Assembly: GCF_015097055.1 (NCBI RefSeq)
Contig: NZ_AP023366.1
Location: 1,278,501-1,342,500 of the forward strand
Direction: 5' to 3'
Origin: Effusibacillus dendaii
GTDB lineage: Bacteria > Bacillota > Bacilli > Tumebacillales > Effusibacillaceae
DNA length: 64,000 bases
The translations under genes and the position numbers were made by a program. Under the pieces are notes generated by a model. It had not been told where the DNA came from, did not search any database, and worked only from the letters and a program-made list of their open reading frames with translations. Positions 18,201-27,466 of the stretch are shown piece after piece (position 1 is the stretch's first letter; every line of letters begins with the position of its first letter).

Positions 18201-19613
18201 TCAGCCGAGCCGCTGATAGGCGTCACGGATGCTGCTGACGCATTCGTCAATTTCGGTTGGGAATAATGTTCGGACATCGAGTAATAAAGCCTCCTTTCGA
18301 ATTGTTGCCATGACTGGCAAATCTACTTGACGCATAGCGCTTTCAAGCGCATTCAGACTGAACTGGGAAGACCGTATGGCAACCGCGTAAGTCGGAAGAT
18401 CTTCTGTCGGCAGACTGCCTCCGCCGACCTGTGACACTGTTTCTGTCACTTCCACAACCGCCTGTCCAGCAAATACATTTACAAGCTGTTCAGCCAGGCG
18501 ATGCGCCTCGTGAACCAACTCTTCCTTCCGTCTTGTCAGCAAATAAAGAGTCGGAATCTCCCGGATCGCCCGCTGTTCATCGAGGTAGAGCAGCAACGTG
18601 GCCTCCAGCGCCGCCAACGTCAATTTGTCTACACGTAAAGCCCTCGTCAGTTGATTCCGTTTAATCCGATTGATAAACGTTTGCTTTCCTGCGATAATGC
18701 CTGCCTGTGTCCCGCCCAGCAGCTTGTCGCCGGAGAAGGACACAATGTCCACCCCCGCCGCCAGGGAAGCGCCGACAGTCGGTTCATCGCCGATGCCATA
18801 TTTGCGTAAATCAATTAACGAGCCGGAGCCCAAGTCCTCATAGACAGGAATCCTGTGGTCATGTGACAGTGTAACCAAATCGGCCAAATCCGGTTGATAC
18901 GTAAATCCGACGATTCGAAAATTGCTGGTGTGCGCCCTCATGATCAGGGCCGTGTTTTCGCCGATTGCCTGGATGTAATCCCGTTCATGCGTCTTGTTTG
19001 TGGTTCCTACTTCCACCAGAACCGCGCCCGACTCCTTCATGACTTCCGAAACCCGGAACGAACCGCCAATCTCCACAAGCTGCCCGCGTGATACGATTAC
19101 CTCCCGCCCTTTTGCCATCTCCCGCAGCACAAGCAAAACGGCTGCCGCGTTGTTGTTCACCACCAAAGCGGCCTCCGCTCCCGTTAACCGGCAGATCAAC
19201 TGCTCTACATGGTCATAACGGGACCCTCGCTCACCTGTTTCCAAATTCAGCTCCAGATTGGAATAGCCTCTCGCCGTACGCTCGATCGCCTCCAGGGCCG
19301 GGGCAGCCAAGGGAGCTCTGCCGAGATTGGTGTGAAGCACAACGCCTGTCGCATTCAACACGCGGCGGAAGTTCGGACGAAACCGGCCCTGCATATAACG
19401 GATCGTTTCCTCTAAAAGCTCTGCCTCCGCCACTTCCGTCACTCGTTGACCGGACAGAATCTGTTGTCTGGCGGCGTCCACAATGGCGGCAATTGCTTCC
19501 GATACGAGGTCATGCGAATAATGTACGGACAACTGCCGGGCTATCGGATGTTCAAGCAACCGATGTACTGCCGGAAGTTTACGCAGTAAAGCGGAATTCG
19601 GTTTGGCTGACAT
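18201..19613 (-). CDS. selA: L-seryl-tRNA(Sec) selenium transferase SelA
   Basis: SelA is the PLP enzyme that converts seryl-tRNA(Sec) to selenocysteinyl-tRNA(Sec) with selenophosphate. The protein has 470 residues, the bacterial SelA length. The N-terminal tRNA-binding region (LLRKLPAVHRLLEHP) is followed by VLNATGVVLHTNLGRAPLA, EAALVVNNNAAAVLL, and the PLP-lysine motif SFSGDKLLGGTQAGIIAGK (near residue 290). ATG 19613 follows GAGGTG. selD comes 4 bases after the stop. This operon, together with four UGA-containing genes nearby, shows that the organism makes selenoproteins. selB and selC must lie outside the window. Confidence 0.96.
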   Translation of the reverse strand: MSAKPNSALLRKLPAVHRLLEHPIARQLSVHYSHDLVSEAIAAIVDAARQQILSGQRVTEVAEAELLEETIRYMQGRFRPNFRRVLNATGVVLHTNLGRAPLAAPALEAIERTARGYSNLELNLETGERGSRYDHVEQLICRLTGAEAALVVNNNAAAVLLVLREMAKGREVIVSRGQLVEIGGSFRVSEVMKESGAVLVEVGTTNKTHERDYIQAIGENTALIMRAHTSNFRIVGFTYQPDLADLVTLSHDHRIPVYEDLGSGSLIDLRKYGIGDEPTVGASLAAGVDIVSFSGDKLLGGTQAGIIAGKQTFINRIKRNQLTRALRVDKLTLAALEATLLLYLDEQRAIREIPTLYLLTRRKEELVHEAHRLAEQLVNVFAGQAVVEVTETVSQVGGGSLPTEDLPTYAVAIRSSQFSLNALESAMRQVDLPVMATIRKEALLLDVRTLFPTEIDECVSSIRDAYQRLG

Positions 19614-19917
19614 ACTGACACCTCAAAAAATCAACGTTGTTCTCTATTTTACCGAAGCGGTCAACTAACTTCAAATACAGCCTTCCAAATTGAAAGCCGG
19701 CTTACAAAACAGATCCTTTAATTGAAAACCCACTTGCCAAACAGCTCTCCATCTGCCGACCTACCTATTGACTGGCGGATAGGCAATGGATAAAATTTAG
19801 TTAAGGGAAACTTTTTTAACCATAAAAAAAACATTTGCGGACAACGAATTTATTTTCTCATCACCAAATTACCTGCATACACATAAGGTAAGTGCAGAAA
19901 GGGGTGACATCGATCTT
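19614..19917. other. Divergent intergenic region between selA and mntH
   Basis: About 300 bases between divergent genes. It holds the selA leader on the left and the mntH leader with an AGAAAGGGGTGA ribosome site on the right. A possible MntR operator is listed separately. Three short near-repeats of the type GAAA-GCCGGCTT/AACCCACTTGCC occur around 19690-19740, but I see no gene or RNA in them. Confidence 0.6.
19796..19811 (+). promoter_or_regulatory. Possible MntR operator upstream of mntH
   Basis: TTTAGTTAAGGGAAAC resembles the B. subtilis MntR box at mntH (TTTGCCTTAAGGAAAC), sharing TTT, the TTAAGG core and GAAAC but with one extra base. It lies about 110 bases before the mntH start. The match is by eye and imperfect. 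Confidence 0.35.
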
Positions 19918-21189
19918 ATGGAAAACATCCAGCCTCAATCGTTTCCGACACTTTCGTCTCATGGAAAACTGTTTACTTTTCGTAAACTCTTGCCTTTTCT
20001 CGGGCCTGCTTTTATCGTTTCGGTGGGATACATCGACCCTGGCAACTGGGCAACCAACATTGCCGGCGGGTCCAGTTTTGGATACAAGTTGCTTTGGGTA
20101 TTGCTCTTGTCCAATCTGATGGCGATTCTGCTGCAAGTGCTGGCGGCTAAATTAGGAATTGCAACCGGCCGGTCGCTTGCCGAGAACTGCCGGGAGAATT
20201 TTGCCAAACCAATTGTCTATTTTCTTTGGATCACAGCTACATTGGCCGCAATGGCGACCGATCTGGCGGAGTTCTTGGGAGCGGCGCTCGGTTTTAAAAT
20301 CCTCTTGAACATTCCCATGTTTCCGGCTGCCTTGATTGCGGGCGTTGCCGTATTTTTCTTCCTTTGGTTGAAAAAATTTGGACACCGATCACTTGAAACG
20401 GTAATTTTTCTGCTGGTGGCGCTGGTGGGAATCGGGTATCTGGTGGAGCTGTTTTGGGCAAAACCGGATTGGGGTGCCATCGGGCAAAATATTTTTGTAC
20501 CCAGCATTGATTCACAAAGCATACTGGTTGCCATTGGGATGCTCGGTGCCACGGTGATGCCCCATAATATTTTTCTGCATTCAGACATTGTCAAAAGCCG
20601 TTTGATCCCTGGCAACAAGGAACACAATCGAAATTTGCTGCGGTTTACCAAAATCGATTCTGTGGTTGCGCTAAACCTCGCGTGGTTCATCAATTCGGCC
20701 ATGATTATCATGGCGGCCGCCGTATTTTTCAAAAACGGGATTGCTGTAGAATCGATCGAACAGGCGCATGCTACGCTGACACCTCTGCTCGGGACTGCTT
20801 CCAGCATGATTTTTGGTATTGCATTGCTGTCGGCGGGCCTGTCCTCGGCGACAACCGGAACTATGGCGGGACAGTCGATTTTGGAAGGATTCATGCATAT
20901 CCGCTTGTCTCCTTTTGTTACCCGGCTGATTACGATGATTCCGGCCCTGGTATTAATCGGACTGCAGGTTGACACCTTGCAGGTGCTTGTCCTTTCCCAG
21001 GTGGTATTGTCACTGCAGCTTCCGTTTACGATTGTGCCACTGATCCTATTCACGCGATCCAAGAAACTAATGGGCGAATTCGCGAACAAACCGTGGGTCA
21101 ATACGCTGGCCTACCTGATTGCAGCGATTGTGATTCTATTGAACGGATTGCTTCTCTATCAAACGTTTGGCGGCAAGTTTACGTTTTAA
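19918..21189 (+). CDS. mntH: Nramp-family manganese/divalent metal transporter MntH
   Basis: A 423-residue proton-coupled Mn(II) (and Fe(II)) importer of the inner membrane with about eleven helices. The metal-site signatures are intact: DPGN (Asp40-Asn43 in SVGYIDPGNWATN) in helix 1 and the MPH motif in helix 6 (ATVMPHNIFLHS, near 217). ATG 19918 follows a GAAAGGGGTGACA site. A strong terminator follows 16 bases after the stop, so it is a single-gene unit. Regulation by MntR is expected for the family. Confidence 0.95.
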   Translation: MENIQPQSFPTLSSHGKLFTFRKLLPFLGPAFIVSVGYIDPGNWATNIAGGSSFGYKLLWVLLLSNLMAILLQVLAAKLGIATGRSLAENCRENFAKPIVYFLWITATLAAMATDLAEFLGAALGFKILLNIPMFPAALIAGVAVFFFLWLKKFGHRSLETVIFLLVALVGIGYLVELFWAKPDWGAIGQNIFVPSIDSQSILVAIGMLGATVMPHNIFLHSDIVKSRLIPGNKEHNRNLLRFTKIDSVVALNLAWFINSAMIIMAAAVFFKNGIAVESIEQAHATLTPLLGTASSMIFGIALLSAGLSSATTGTMAGQSILEGFMHIRLSPFVTRLITMIPALVLIGLQVDTLQVLVLSQVVLSLQLPFTIVPLILFTRSKKLMGEFANKPWVNTLAYLIAAIVILLNGLLLYQTFGGKFTF

Positions 21190-21204
21190 TTGAAATCAAT
21201 CTGT

Positions 21205-21231
21205 CCGTGGCCTGTACGGCCACGGTTTTTT
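21205..21231 (+). terminator. mntH terminator
   Basis: CCGTGGCC pairs perfectly with GGCCACGG around TGTAC and is followed by TTTTTT. Confidence 0.9.
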
Positions 21232-21259
21232 CTGTTGTAGAGACAAAGTCCGTCTGTGC

Positions 21260-21450
21260 GGCTAGCTTTTACGGAGTGCGGGACTGTACACGCTGTTCCA
21301 CATACGAGATGCGTTCTCTAGCCCAACGCCGAAGCGGGCGTGCGGCTGCCGCTTGAGCGGTACCTGCACGTCCACTGCGGGCGATGGCAAAAAACATCTG
21401 CATTCGCATACACTGCATGACGGTCCTCACTCCGTAAGAAGCAGCAACTC
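21260..21450 (-). repeat. Degenerate dispersed repeat, copy A
   Basis: Part of this stretch (minus strand, roughly 21350-21410, around GGACGTGCAGGTACCGCT) is similar to plus-strand sequence near 27600-27660 (GGACGTGCAGGTATCGCT). The similarity continues through GCAGATNTNT, CCANCGCC and the flanking GCGAAT/GAACGCAGAT blocks. The stretch has no intact frame; the open frame on the minus strand runs antisense into the ZIP gene. It looks like the debris of a small mobile or repeated element. Confidence 0.45.
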
Positions 21451-21466
21451 TGTCTCCTGAGCGTAT

Positions 21467-21498
21467 TTGACAAGCGCCCCCTGTTAACGTTACATAAT
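21467..21498 (+). promoter_or_regulatory. Probable sigma-A promoter of the ZIP transporter
   Basis: TTGACA at 21467-21472 and TACATAAT at 21491-21498 are separated by 18 bases. It lies about 100 bases before the ZIP start, in an otherwise gene-free leader of about 360 bases. The -35 is perfect and the -10 moderate. Confidence 0.4.
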
Positions 21499-21596
21499 AA
21501 CCATTACGATTTGCAAACAGGTGTGGGACACCGCTTTGAAAGAGACGGGTACTGTTCGTCCTGCCAGGCAGAATAAAACAGGGAAGGAACCGGCAC

Positions 21597-22346
21597 ATGT
21601 CACACACGGCCAGCATTATTCTTTTAGTGATCGTCACCTCCATCGCCAATGTGCTTGGCGGGGCATTGATCGTAATGAAGAAGTCTTGGTCAGACACCGC
21701 ACTGAACGCCTTCATGGCGATAGGCGCCGGTTTTTTGCTGTCGATCGGCCTGCTTGATCTGCTGCCGGAAAGCCTGCAGGCCTCCGCCCACAACATCTAC
21801 TTCGCGCTGATCGGTTTTCTGGTTGTCTATTTGTTTCAGAACGTAATCTCGACTCACTTCCATTTCGGCGAGGAAACTCATGAGCACGAGTACGGTTCGC
21901 GAATCGGCATCTATATCGGTATGCTGACACACACATTTTTTGATGGTGTGGCTGTCGCATCCGGTTTTGAAGTGGACATCAAGTTGGGAATTCTGGTTTT
22001 CTTCGCCGTTCTTCTACATAAAATCCCTGATGGTTTGACGATCGCATCGGTGACGCTTGCCAAAAACGGCTCCCGTAAACGGGCGCTGCTCGCATCCGCT
22101 TATCTCGGAGTCTCCACACTGCTTGGCGGTTTGGTCATTATCTTACTGGGAAAAACGATTCATCTGGACAATCTGGTTGGTGTTGCACTGGCGTTTTCGA
22201 GCGGAGTTTTTCTCTATGTAGCCTGCACCGACCTGCTCCCGGCGGTAAACCGTACGGAGAACCGGAAAAATTCGCTTTTCGTTTTTTTGGGCATCGCCTT
22301 GTTTTTGTTCAGTTCGCTCGCCTCTCAGGTTTTCGGAGGTCTTTGA
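21597..22346 (+). CDS. ZIP family divalent metal transporter
   Basis: A 249-residue membrane protein with about eight helices and the ZIP metal-site motifs in helices 4 and 5: HTFFDGVAVASGF and HKIPDGLTIASV. A histidine-rich loop (STHFHFGEETHEHEYG, about 88-103) is typical of the variable region between helices 3 and 4. ZIP proteins move Zn(II), Fe(II) or Mn(II) into the cytosol; the metal is not readable here. The ATG at 21597 follows GGGAAGGA. It is the second metal transporter after mntH but a separate transcription unit, with its own promoter and terminator. Confidence 0.9.
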   Translation: MSHTASIILLVIVTSIANVLGGALIVMKKSWSDTALNAFMAIGAGFLLSIGLLDLLPESLQASAHNIYFALIGFLVVYLFQNVISTHFHFGEETHEHEYGSRIGIYIGMLTHTFFDGVAVASGFEVDIKLGILVFFAVLLHKIPDGLTIASVTLAKNGSRKRALLASAYLGVSTLLGGLVIILLGKTIHLDNLVGVALAFSSGVFLYVACTDLLPAVNRTENRKNSLFVFLGIALFLFSSLASQVFGGL

Positions 22347-22384
22347 CAAATTTGTCCCACCAAAGCAACGGAAAAACGCAACAG

Positions 22385-22418
22385 AAAAGGCCGACTCAAA
22401 TGGGGTCGGCCCTATTTT
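22385..22418. terminator. Bidirectional terminator
   Basis: GGCCGAC (22389-22395) pairs with GTCGGCC (22405-22411). AAAA lies on one flank and a CTATTTT tract on the other. It serves the ZIP gene and the convergent small gene. Confidence 0.8.
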
Positions 22419-22476
22419 CGGCAAACATTCGTGGTACCCGTTCAAAACTCGACGGTTACGGGTTTGAATGCGCTTT

Positions 22477-22773
22477 CTATGCGGTTTCGCTTACTTTATT
22501 AATTCGGTTTGGCTGTAGAATCGGCATGAGCGAAGAATTTCGTTTTCCTGAGGAAGTGACGATCTGTTTGAACTGGATTTCCCCTTCCACTTCCACACTT
22601 TCGCCTACTGCCTGAGGGATTTGCGAATCTTCGCTAAGAATCGGAATGATTTTGATTTTATCTCCGTTTACGACTACGCCATCATCGATTTCAAGAAACG
22701 TGATACAGTTGATATTGCGGTCTTCGCTGTCAAAATAGGCTCTTTTTCGAACGATTCTGCCGGTCAGTTTCAC
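22477..22773 (-). CDS. Small hypothetical protein, OB-fold-like
   Basis: A 98-residue protein I do not recognise by family. The start is GTG 22773 ([16 protein letters not shown]), chosen because GGGGGGAG lies 5 bases upstream. The pattern of short strands ([47 protein letters not shown]) resembles an OB-fold or single-stranded DNA/CSD-like barrel. That is a guess from strand spacing. It has no signal peptide or cysteine pair. It lies between convergent terminators and divergent hemL. Confidence 0.6.
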   Translation of the reverse strand: MKLTGRIVRKRAYFDSEDRNINCITFLEIDDGVVVNGDKIKIIPILSEDSQIPQAVGESVEVEGEIQFKQIVTSSGKRNSSLMPILQPNRINKVSETA

Positions 22774-22876
22774 GGTACTCCCCCCTACCACCAGTTATAC
22801 ATCTTGTTTTACAATCGAGTCAACAAGCTTTATTTGTTTTATTTTATCATTTTTCCGTAAAAGGGGTAACAAAAAA

Positions 22877-24175
22877 ATGAATTTCCAAAATTCGGTTCAC
22901 TATTACCAAGAAGCGCTGCAATACATCGTTGGCGGTGTCAATTCGCCCTCCCGTTCTTTTAAGGCGGTTGGCGGCGGAGCGCCGGTTTTTATGGAACGGG
23001 GCAAAGGAGCTTATTTCTGGGATGTGGACGGCAACCGCTACATCGATTATCTGGCCGCTTACGGGCCTTTGATTCACGGTCATGGCCACCCGCATATCGC
23101 AAAAGCGATCGGACGGGCAGCCGAAAACGGGCTTCTGTACGGCACCCCCACCAAGCTCGAGATCGATTTTGCCAAAATGCTGCGGTCAGCCATCCCCTCT
23201 TTGGAAAAAATTCGATTTGTCAACTCCGGAACAGAGGCGGTAATGACCACGATCCGCGTGGCGCGGGCGTTTACGAAACGGAATAAAATCATTAAATTTG
23301 CCGGCTGTTATCATGGCCATTCCGATTTGGTGCTGGTCGCCGCCGGTTCCGGCCCGTCCACACTGGGGATCCCCGATTCGGCAGGCATTCCCCAATCGAT
23401 TGCAAACGAAGTGATTACCGTACCGTTTAACGATTTAGGAGGACTGGCAGAAGCGCTGCAGCATTGGGGCCATGAAACAGCAGCCGTATTGGTGGAGCCG
23501 ATTGTCGGGAATTTCGGGATGGTGCCGCCGGAGCCCGGTTTCTTGCAAGGCGTCAATGAGTTAACCCATCGCTATGGAGCGCTGGTGATCTATGACGAAG
23601 TAATTACCGCCTTCCGCTTTCATTATGGCGGTGCGCAGGATCTATTGAACGTATATCCGGACATGACAGCACTTGGCAAAATTATCGGCGGCGGTCTGCC
23701 CATTGGAGCGTACGGCGGCAGGCAGGAGATCATGGAGCAGGTGGCGCCGCTCGGCCCTGCCTATCAAGCGGGTACGATGGCCGGCAATCCGGCATCCATC
23801 TCGGCTGGCATCGCCTGTCTCGAACTTCTGCAGGAAGCGGGCGTATACGATCGGATGGATCAGTTGGGACGAATGCTGGAAGAAGGATTGCTTGCGACAG
23901 CAAAGCGATATGGTCATCCGGTTGTGATAAACCGTATAAAAGGCGCCTTGACCTTATATTTCGGCAGAACGGAGCCGGTTCGCAATTATGACGATGCACA
24001 GTCGACTGACGGGGAGCAGTTCGGCCGATTTTTCAAATTGATGTTGGAAGAAGGCATTTGTCTCGCTCCTTCCAAATATGAAGCCTGGTTTGTTTCAACG
24101 GCTCATACAGAGGAAGATATTCAATATACGATTCAAGCCGCCGATCGGGCGTTTGCCAAATTGGCCGATCAGTAA
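22877..24175 (+). CDS. hemL: Glutamate-1-semialdehyde 2,1-aminomutase
   Basis: This PLP enzyme converts glutamate-1-semialdehyde to 5-aminolevulinate, the first committed step of C5 tetrapyrrole synthesis. The 432-residue protein has the family landmarks [15 protein letters not shown] at the N-terminus, [39 protein letters not shown] and the PLP lysine in [17 protein letters not shown] (near 270). The start ATG 22877 follows AAGGGG. It lies alone rather than in a hemAXCDBL operon, so it is probably the GsaB-type second copy known in bacilli. hemZ at 15-16.7 kb is the only other haem gene nearby. Confidence 0.93.
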   Translation: MNFQNSVHYYQEALQYIVGGVNSPSRSFKAVGGGAPVFMERGKGAYFWDVDGNRYIDYLAAYGPLIHGHGHPHIAKAIGRAAENGLLYGTPTKLEIDFAKMLRSAIPSLEKIRFVNSGTEAVMTTIRVARAFTKRNKIIKFAGCYHGHSDLVLVAAGSGPSTLGIPDSAGIPQSIANEVITVPFNDLGGLAEALQHWGHETAAVLVEPIVGNFGMVPPEPGFLQGVNELTHRYGALVIYDEVITAFRFHYGGAQDLLNVYPDMTALGKIIGGGLPIGAYGGRQEIMEQVAPLGPAYQAGTMAGNPASISAGIACLELLQEAGVYDRMDQLGRMLEEGLLATAKRYGHPVVINRIKGALTLYFGRTEPVRNYDDAQSTDGEQFGRFFKLMLEEGICLAPSKYEAWFVSTAHTEEDIQYTIQAADRAFAKLADQ

Positions 24176-24260
24176 GCAACGGACAACTTTCAGCCCATGC
24201 CGCACCTGAATATACATGCTTTACACAGGGCTTCCGCCTATGAAAGGGTGTGTATAGCGT

Positions 24261-25646
24261 ATGGGCATTGAACTTACCGCATTGCATTGGATCTATCTGT
24301 TGTTTATTCTGCTGATCATTCTTGTGATGGTGTTGCGGCGGGACACCACACTGGTTTGCGTCATCGGGATTTTTGCAATCGCATTGCTGGCCACCCGATC
24401 ACTGAGCCATGCACTAAGCAGTATTTTTAACGGGTTTATATTCGCGATTACAGAACTGTTGCCAACCATTCTGGTAATCTGTCTGATCGTTGCCATGAGC
24501 AGAGTGTTAACCAATTCGGGAGTCAATGAAACGATGATTCGTCCGATTGCGAAACTGATGCGTGGTCCTGGTATCACTTACTGGGTGATCGGAATTGTGA
24601 TGATGGTAATCTCCTGGTTTTTCTGGCCGTCACCTGGCGTCGCGCTGATCGGGGCTGTTTTGCTGCCTGTCGCGCTGCGGGTCGGACTGCCTGCTTTGGG
24701 AGTAGCGATGGCGATGAACCTGTTTGGCCACGGGATCGCGCTGTCGGGGGATTTTGTCATTCAGGGGGCACCGTCGATTACCGCGAAAGCGGCCAACATT
24801 CCGGTTTCCGAAGTCATTTCGGCCAGCGTGCCGCTCGTATTCATCATGGGAATTGTTACCACTGTCATTGCGTATTGGTTATTGCGCAAAGATTTAAAAG
24901 CGGGGATCCTGCAAGTGAACCAAACGCAATTGAACGAGTTGTCAGGCCGTCCCCCCTCTGCCGTTTCCCCTTCCGTGAAATGGTTGGCAGTGCTGGTTCC
25001 GCTTCTGTTCCTGCTGGATATCATCGCTATGCTGTCGCTTCACCTGACAGGCGGCGATGCAACGGCGCTGTTGGGCGGCACGACTGTGCTGATTTTGATT
25101 TTGACCACTTTGCTGCATCATAAAACACAGCGAATGGAGACAATCACCCGTTATTTGATTGAAGGGTTTGAATTCGGTTTTAAAGTGTTCGGGCCTGTAA
25201 TTCCAATCGCTGCTTTCTTTTACTTGGGAGATTCGGGCATCGGGAAAATTATTGGCGACGTGCTGCCAAAGGGATCGCTTGGCATCGTAAACGATCTCGG
25301 AGTGGCGCTGGCCCATACAGTCCCATTAAATTCAGGAATTGCGGCTGTTACACTGACGATTGTCGGTGCGATCACCGGTCTTGACGGATCCGGTTTTTCC
25401 GGTATTTCACTGGCCGGATCGATCGGTCATCTGTTTGGCTCGGCAATTCATGGCGGCACGGCCACATTGACGGCACTCGGTCAGATTGCCGCCATCTGGG
25501 TCGGCGGCGGAACGTTGATTCCCTGGGCGCTGATTCCGGCAGCTGCCATCTGCGGCGTCGATCCGTTTGAACTGGCACGCCGCAATTTGCTCCCCGTCCT
25601 GCTCGGTTTGGTCGTAACAACGATATTTACGATGTTTCTGATATAA
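24261..25646 (+). CDS. Ion-transporter-superfamily permease, substrate unknown
   Basis: A 461-residue polytopic membrane protein with about twelve helices. Glycine- and proline-rich re-entrant stretches (SWFFWPSPGVALIGA, GPVIPIAAFFYLGDSGIG, GHLFGSAIHGGTATL) are typical of the IT superfamily. Weak resemblance to NhaC/citrate-type or gluconate-type permeases is visible, but no signature settles the substrate. ATG 24261 follows GAAAGGGTG. It is followed by a terminator and is independent of hemL 85 bases upstream. The function is open; a carboxylate/proton or sodium symporter is the likeliest class. Confidence 0.75.
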   Translation: MGIELTALHWIYLLFILLIILVMVLRRDTTLVCVIGIFAIALLATRSLSHALSSIFNGFIFAITELLPTILVICLIVAMSRVLTNSGVNETMIRPIAKLMRGPGITYWVIGIVMMVISWFFWPSPGVALIGAVLLPVALRVGLPALGVAMAMNLFGHGIALSGDFVIQGAPSITAKAANIPVSEVISASVPLVFIMGIVTTVIAYWLLRKDLKAGILQVNQTQLNELSGRPPSAVSPSVKWLAVLVPLLFLLDIIAMLSLHLTGGDATALLGGTTVLILILTTLLHHKTQRMETITRYLIEGFEFGFKVFGPVIPIAAFFYLGDSGIGKIIGDVLPKGSLGIVNDLGVALAHTVPLNSGIAAVTLTIVGAITGLDGSGFSGISLAGSIGHLFGSAIHGGTATLTALGQIAAIWVGGGTLIPWALIPAAAICGVDPFELARRNLLPVLLGLVVTTIFTMFLI

Positions 25647-25678
25647 CTTGCATAAAACGTTAACCCCAAAGGAAAAAG

Positions 25679-25725
25679 AGGCTCCTGCGTTGCGTATAGT
25701 TCCGCCATGCAGGGGCTTATTCTTT
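25679..25725 (+). terminator. Terminator after the permease gene
   Basis: AGGCTCCTGC pairs with GCAGGGGCTT (with G-T wobbles) over a loop of about 20 bases and is followed by a T-rich ATTCTTTC tract. Confidence 0.6.
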
Positions 25726-25800
25726 CTGTTCGAAAATTATGGTATACTTTTTTCGTTACTATTTTCAGTGTTAGGCAGGAAGAGCAGGTGTAAATTTACT

Positions 25801-26418
25801 ATGGTCCACATCATCAAAAAACACTGGTTTACTTCCATCGTGGTTCTGTTGGTTTTAGCTTTTATCGGAGGGATCTATTATTGGGTTCAGTGGGCGACGG
25901 CACGTCCGCCGGTGAATAATACAGCTCCGCATTTTCAGGTAATGAATCAGGCTGGGCAAACGGCCGATTTTTTTGATCTGTCCCATAAGGTGCGGGTCGT
26001 GTATTTCTTTAACTATGAATCTTCTGCGGCTGTTCAAGATATGATACATTTGCAGCAAACCTTAAAACAAAAGGGGCTATTCGGCAAAGATGTCGTATTG
26101 GTTCCTGTTCCGCTTGATAAACGGCTGTCTCCTGATTTGATCAGCGAATACCAAACAACTTACAAAGCCGATCTTAGCGGCTGGTGGTTCCCAAAGGGAG
26201 ATTCCGCCAAAATTTCTTCCGGATTCGGCCTCAAACTGAATCATTCCGGTCAAATTGACACACAAGGCAGAGATTATACCATTGTGGAAACGGATCGAAA
26301 CAATATCGTCCGAAGAGTGATTAACGGCTCTTTTCGAGGCAATGCCCTCGACGTCGAGGAAGGTTCTCATGGTGAAAACAGCTTGCTGCAGGATATTAAC
26401 TTTTTAGCCAAGGAGTAG
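25801..26418 (+). CDS. Membrane-anchored Sco/thioredoxin-fold-like protein without cysteines
   Basis: A 205-residue protein with an N-terminal membrane helix (TSIVVLLVLAFIGGIYYW) and an exported domain. The domain has the Sco/TlpA layout: NTAPHFQVMNQAGQTADFFD, the strand VRVVYFFNYESSAAVQ where the CxxxC motif should be, then VLVPVPLDKRLSPDLISEY and TIVETDRNNIVRRVING. There is no cysteine anywhere in the chain, so it cannot do disulfide chemistry or copper transfer of the usual kind. The ATG at 25801 begins the membrane helix; the open frame upstream overlaps the terminator and was not used. It is a single-gene unit. Confidence 0.7.
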   Translation: MVHIIKKHWFTSIVVLLVLAFIGGIYYWVQWATARPPVNNTAPHFQVMNQAGQTADFFDLSHKVRVVYFFNYESSAAVQDMIHLQQTLKQKGLFGKDVVLVPVPLDKRLSPDLISEYQTTYKADLSGWWFPKGDSAKISSGFGLKLNHSGQIDTQGRDYTIVETDRNNIVRRVINGSFRGNALDVEEGSHGENSLLQDINFLAKE

Positions 26419-26425
26419 AGAAATA

Positions 26426-26474
26426 AATGGCGTATCTAAACCCGCGTGAACACTGGGTTCGGATACGCCATTTT
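26426..26474. terminator. Bidirectional terminator
   Basis: AATGGCGTATC pairs with GATACGCCATT, extended by AACCC/GGGTT, with TTTT on the right. It lies between the Sco-like gene and the convergent DUF5667-like gene. Confidence 0.85.
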
Positions 26475-26509
26475 GTCATAAAGGGCTTCCGCCTAATGAA
26501 TTCAAAAAA

Positions 26510-27388
26510 TCAGTCATCCTCGTGTTCTTTCTTGTTGTGCTGCTTGCCGTGTTGTTCGTTGTCATCGTTATTCCGATGCTTCACTTGCCCGAGATGCAGT
26601 CCGTTATCGTGGTGATTCATACCGGTGATATTCGAAGACGTATTGGCGTCATTCGCCCCGATGATGATATTCGAAGACGTGTTGGCGTTATTGGCCAAGT
26701 CGGTGTTGTTCGGAGTTGTACCTGCACCATTTTCCGAAATTGTGACTGTCGCGTTCCCCGCCTGGTTGCCACCTTCTGTATGGACGGGCAGTTCCATCAC
26801 GACTCCCTTTTTTGCCAATTCGGCAACTTGTTTGTCGAGCGCTTTTTGAATTTCCTCCTTGCCTTCTTCAGGCACTTTCGCAAGCAACATTTGCAGTACG
26901 GCAATCGAATGTTTTTGAGCCAGAATCGCAGCTTGTTCCTTGTTGGCAACCTCCACATTCACCGTTTCATCTTTGTTTGCTTTCGCCGCCTGCTTGGCTT
27001 GTTCCAATGCTTCTTCCGCTTTGCTCAGAGCGTCATCAATGTCATGAACAAACTTTTCGTTATAGCCGACTTTCCCTGCCTGATTCAGCGTTTGCAGTTC
27101 GGCAAGCTTTTGGTCTGCCTGCTTCAGCAGCAAATCTGCCTTTTGTTGATCCTTAAACGTAAAGGCCAGGTGAAGTTGAGCAAGTAACTCCCTCAGTTTA
27201 TACAAAAACGATTCAGGGTCCACAGCGGTTGTGGTGGTGCCTGCCGTTGTTGCGTTACCTGTTGCTGGTGTTGTTTCCGTAATCGTAACACTCTGGTTGG
27301 TTGCGGTTGCTGCTCCGACTGCGATAACAGGAACCGTACCGCTTAAAACGATTGACGCTAGAAACGCCGAAGTGATTTTTTTATTCAC
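26510..27388 (-). CDS. Secreted DUF5667-like protein with Asn/Thr- and His-rich tail
   Basis: A 292-residue exported protein. The start GTG 27388 follows AAGGGAGAG and begins a signal peptide (VNKKITSAFLASIVLSG, cleavage near AVGA-A). The mature part has a helical region (ESFLYKLRELLAQLHLAF, DQQKADLLLKQADQKLAELQ, KHSIAVLQMLLAKVPEEGKE), the pattern of DUF5667 proteins found in many bacilli. The tail is low in complexity, with an imperfect repeat of DANTSSNI-like units and a charged, His-rich end (NNDDNEQHGKQHNKKEHEDD). The function is unknown. It is a single gene with a terminator downstream. Confidence 0.8.
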   Translation of the reverse strand: MNKKITSAFLASIVLSGTVPVIAVGAATATNQSVTITETTPATGNATTAGTTTTAVDPESFLYKLRELLAQLHLAFTFKDQQKADLLLKQADQKLAELQTLNQAGKVGYNEKFVHDIDDALSKAEEALEQAKQAAKANKDETVNVEVANKEQAAILAQKHSIAVLQMLLAKVPEEGKEEIQKALDKQVAELAKKGVVMELPVHTEGGNQAGNATVTISENGAGTTPNNTDLANNANTSSNIIIGANDANTSSNITGMNHHDNGLHLGQVKHRNNDDNEQHGKQHNKKEHEDD

Positions 27389-27466
27389 AGAAAATCTCTC
27401 CCTTGATGTTTTCTCTGCTTCACTCAGAGATTTCGGACAAGGAGGGATTTTTCTGTCCATCCCGAA

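Noticed and set aside
21269-21796. Minus-strand open frame of 175 codons
   Set aside because: Antisense to the ZIP transporter and extending over a degenerate repeat; no family features.
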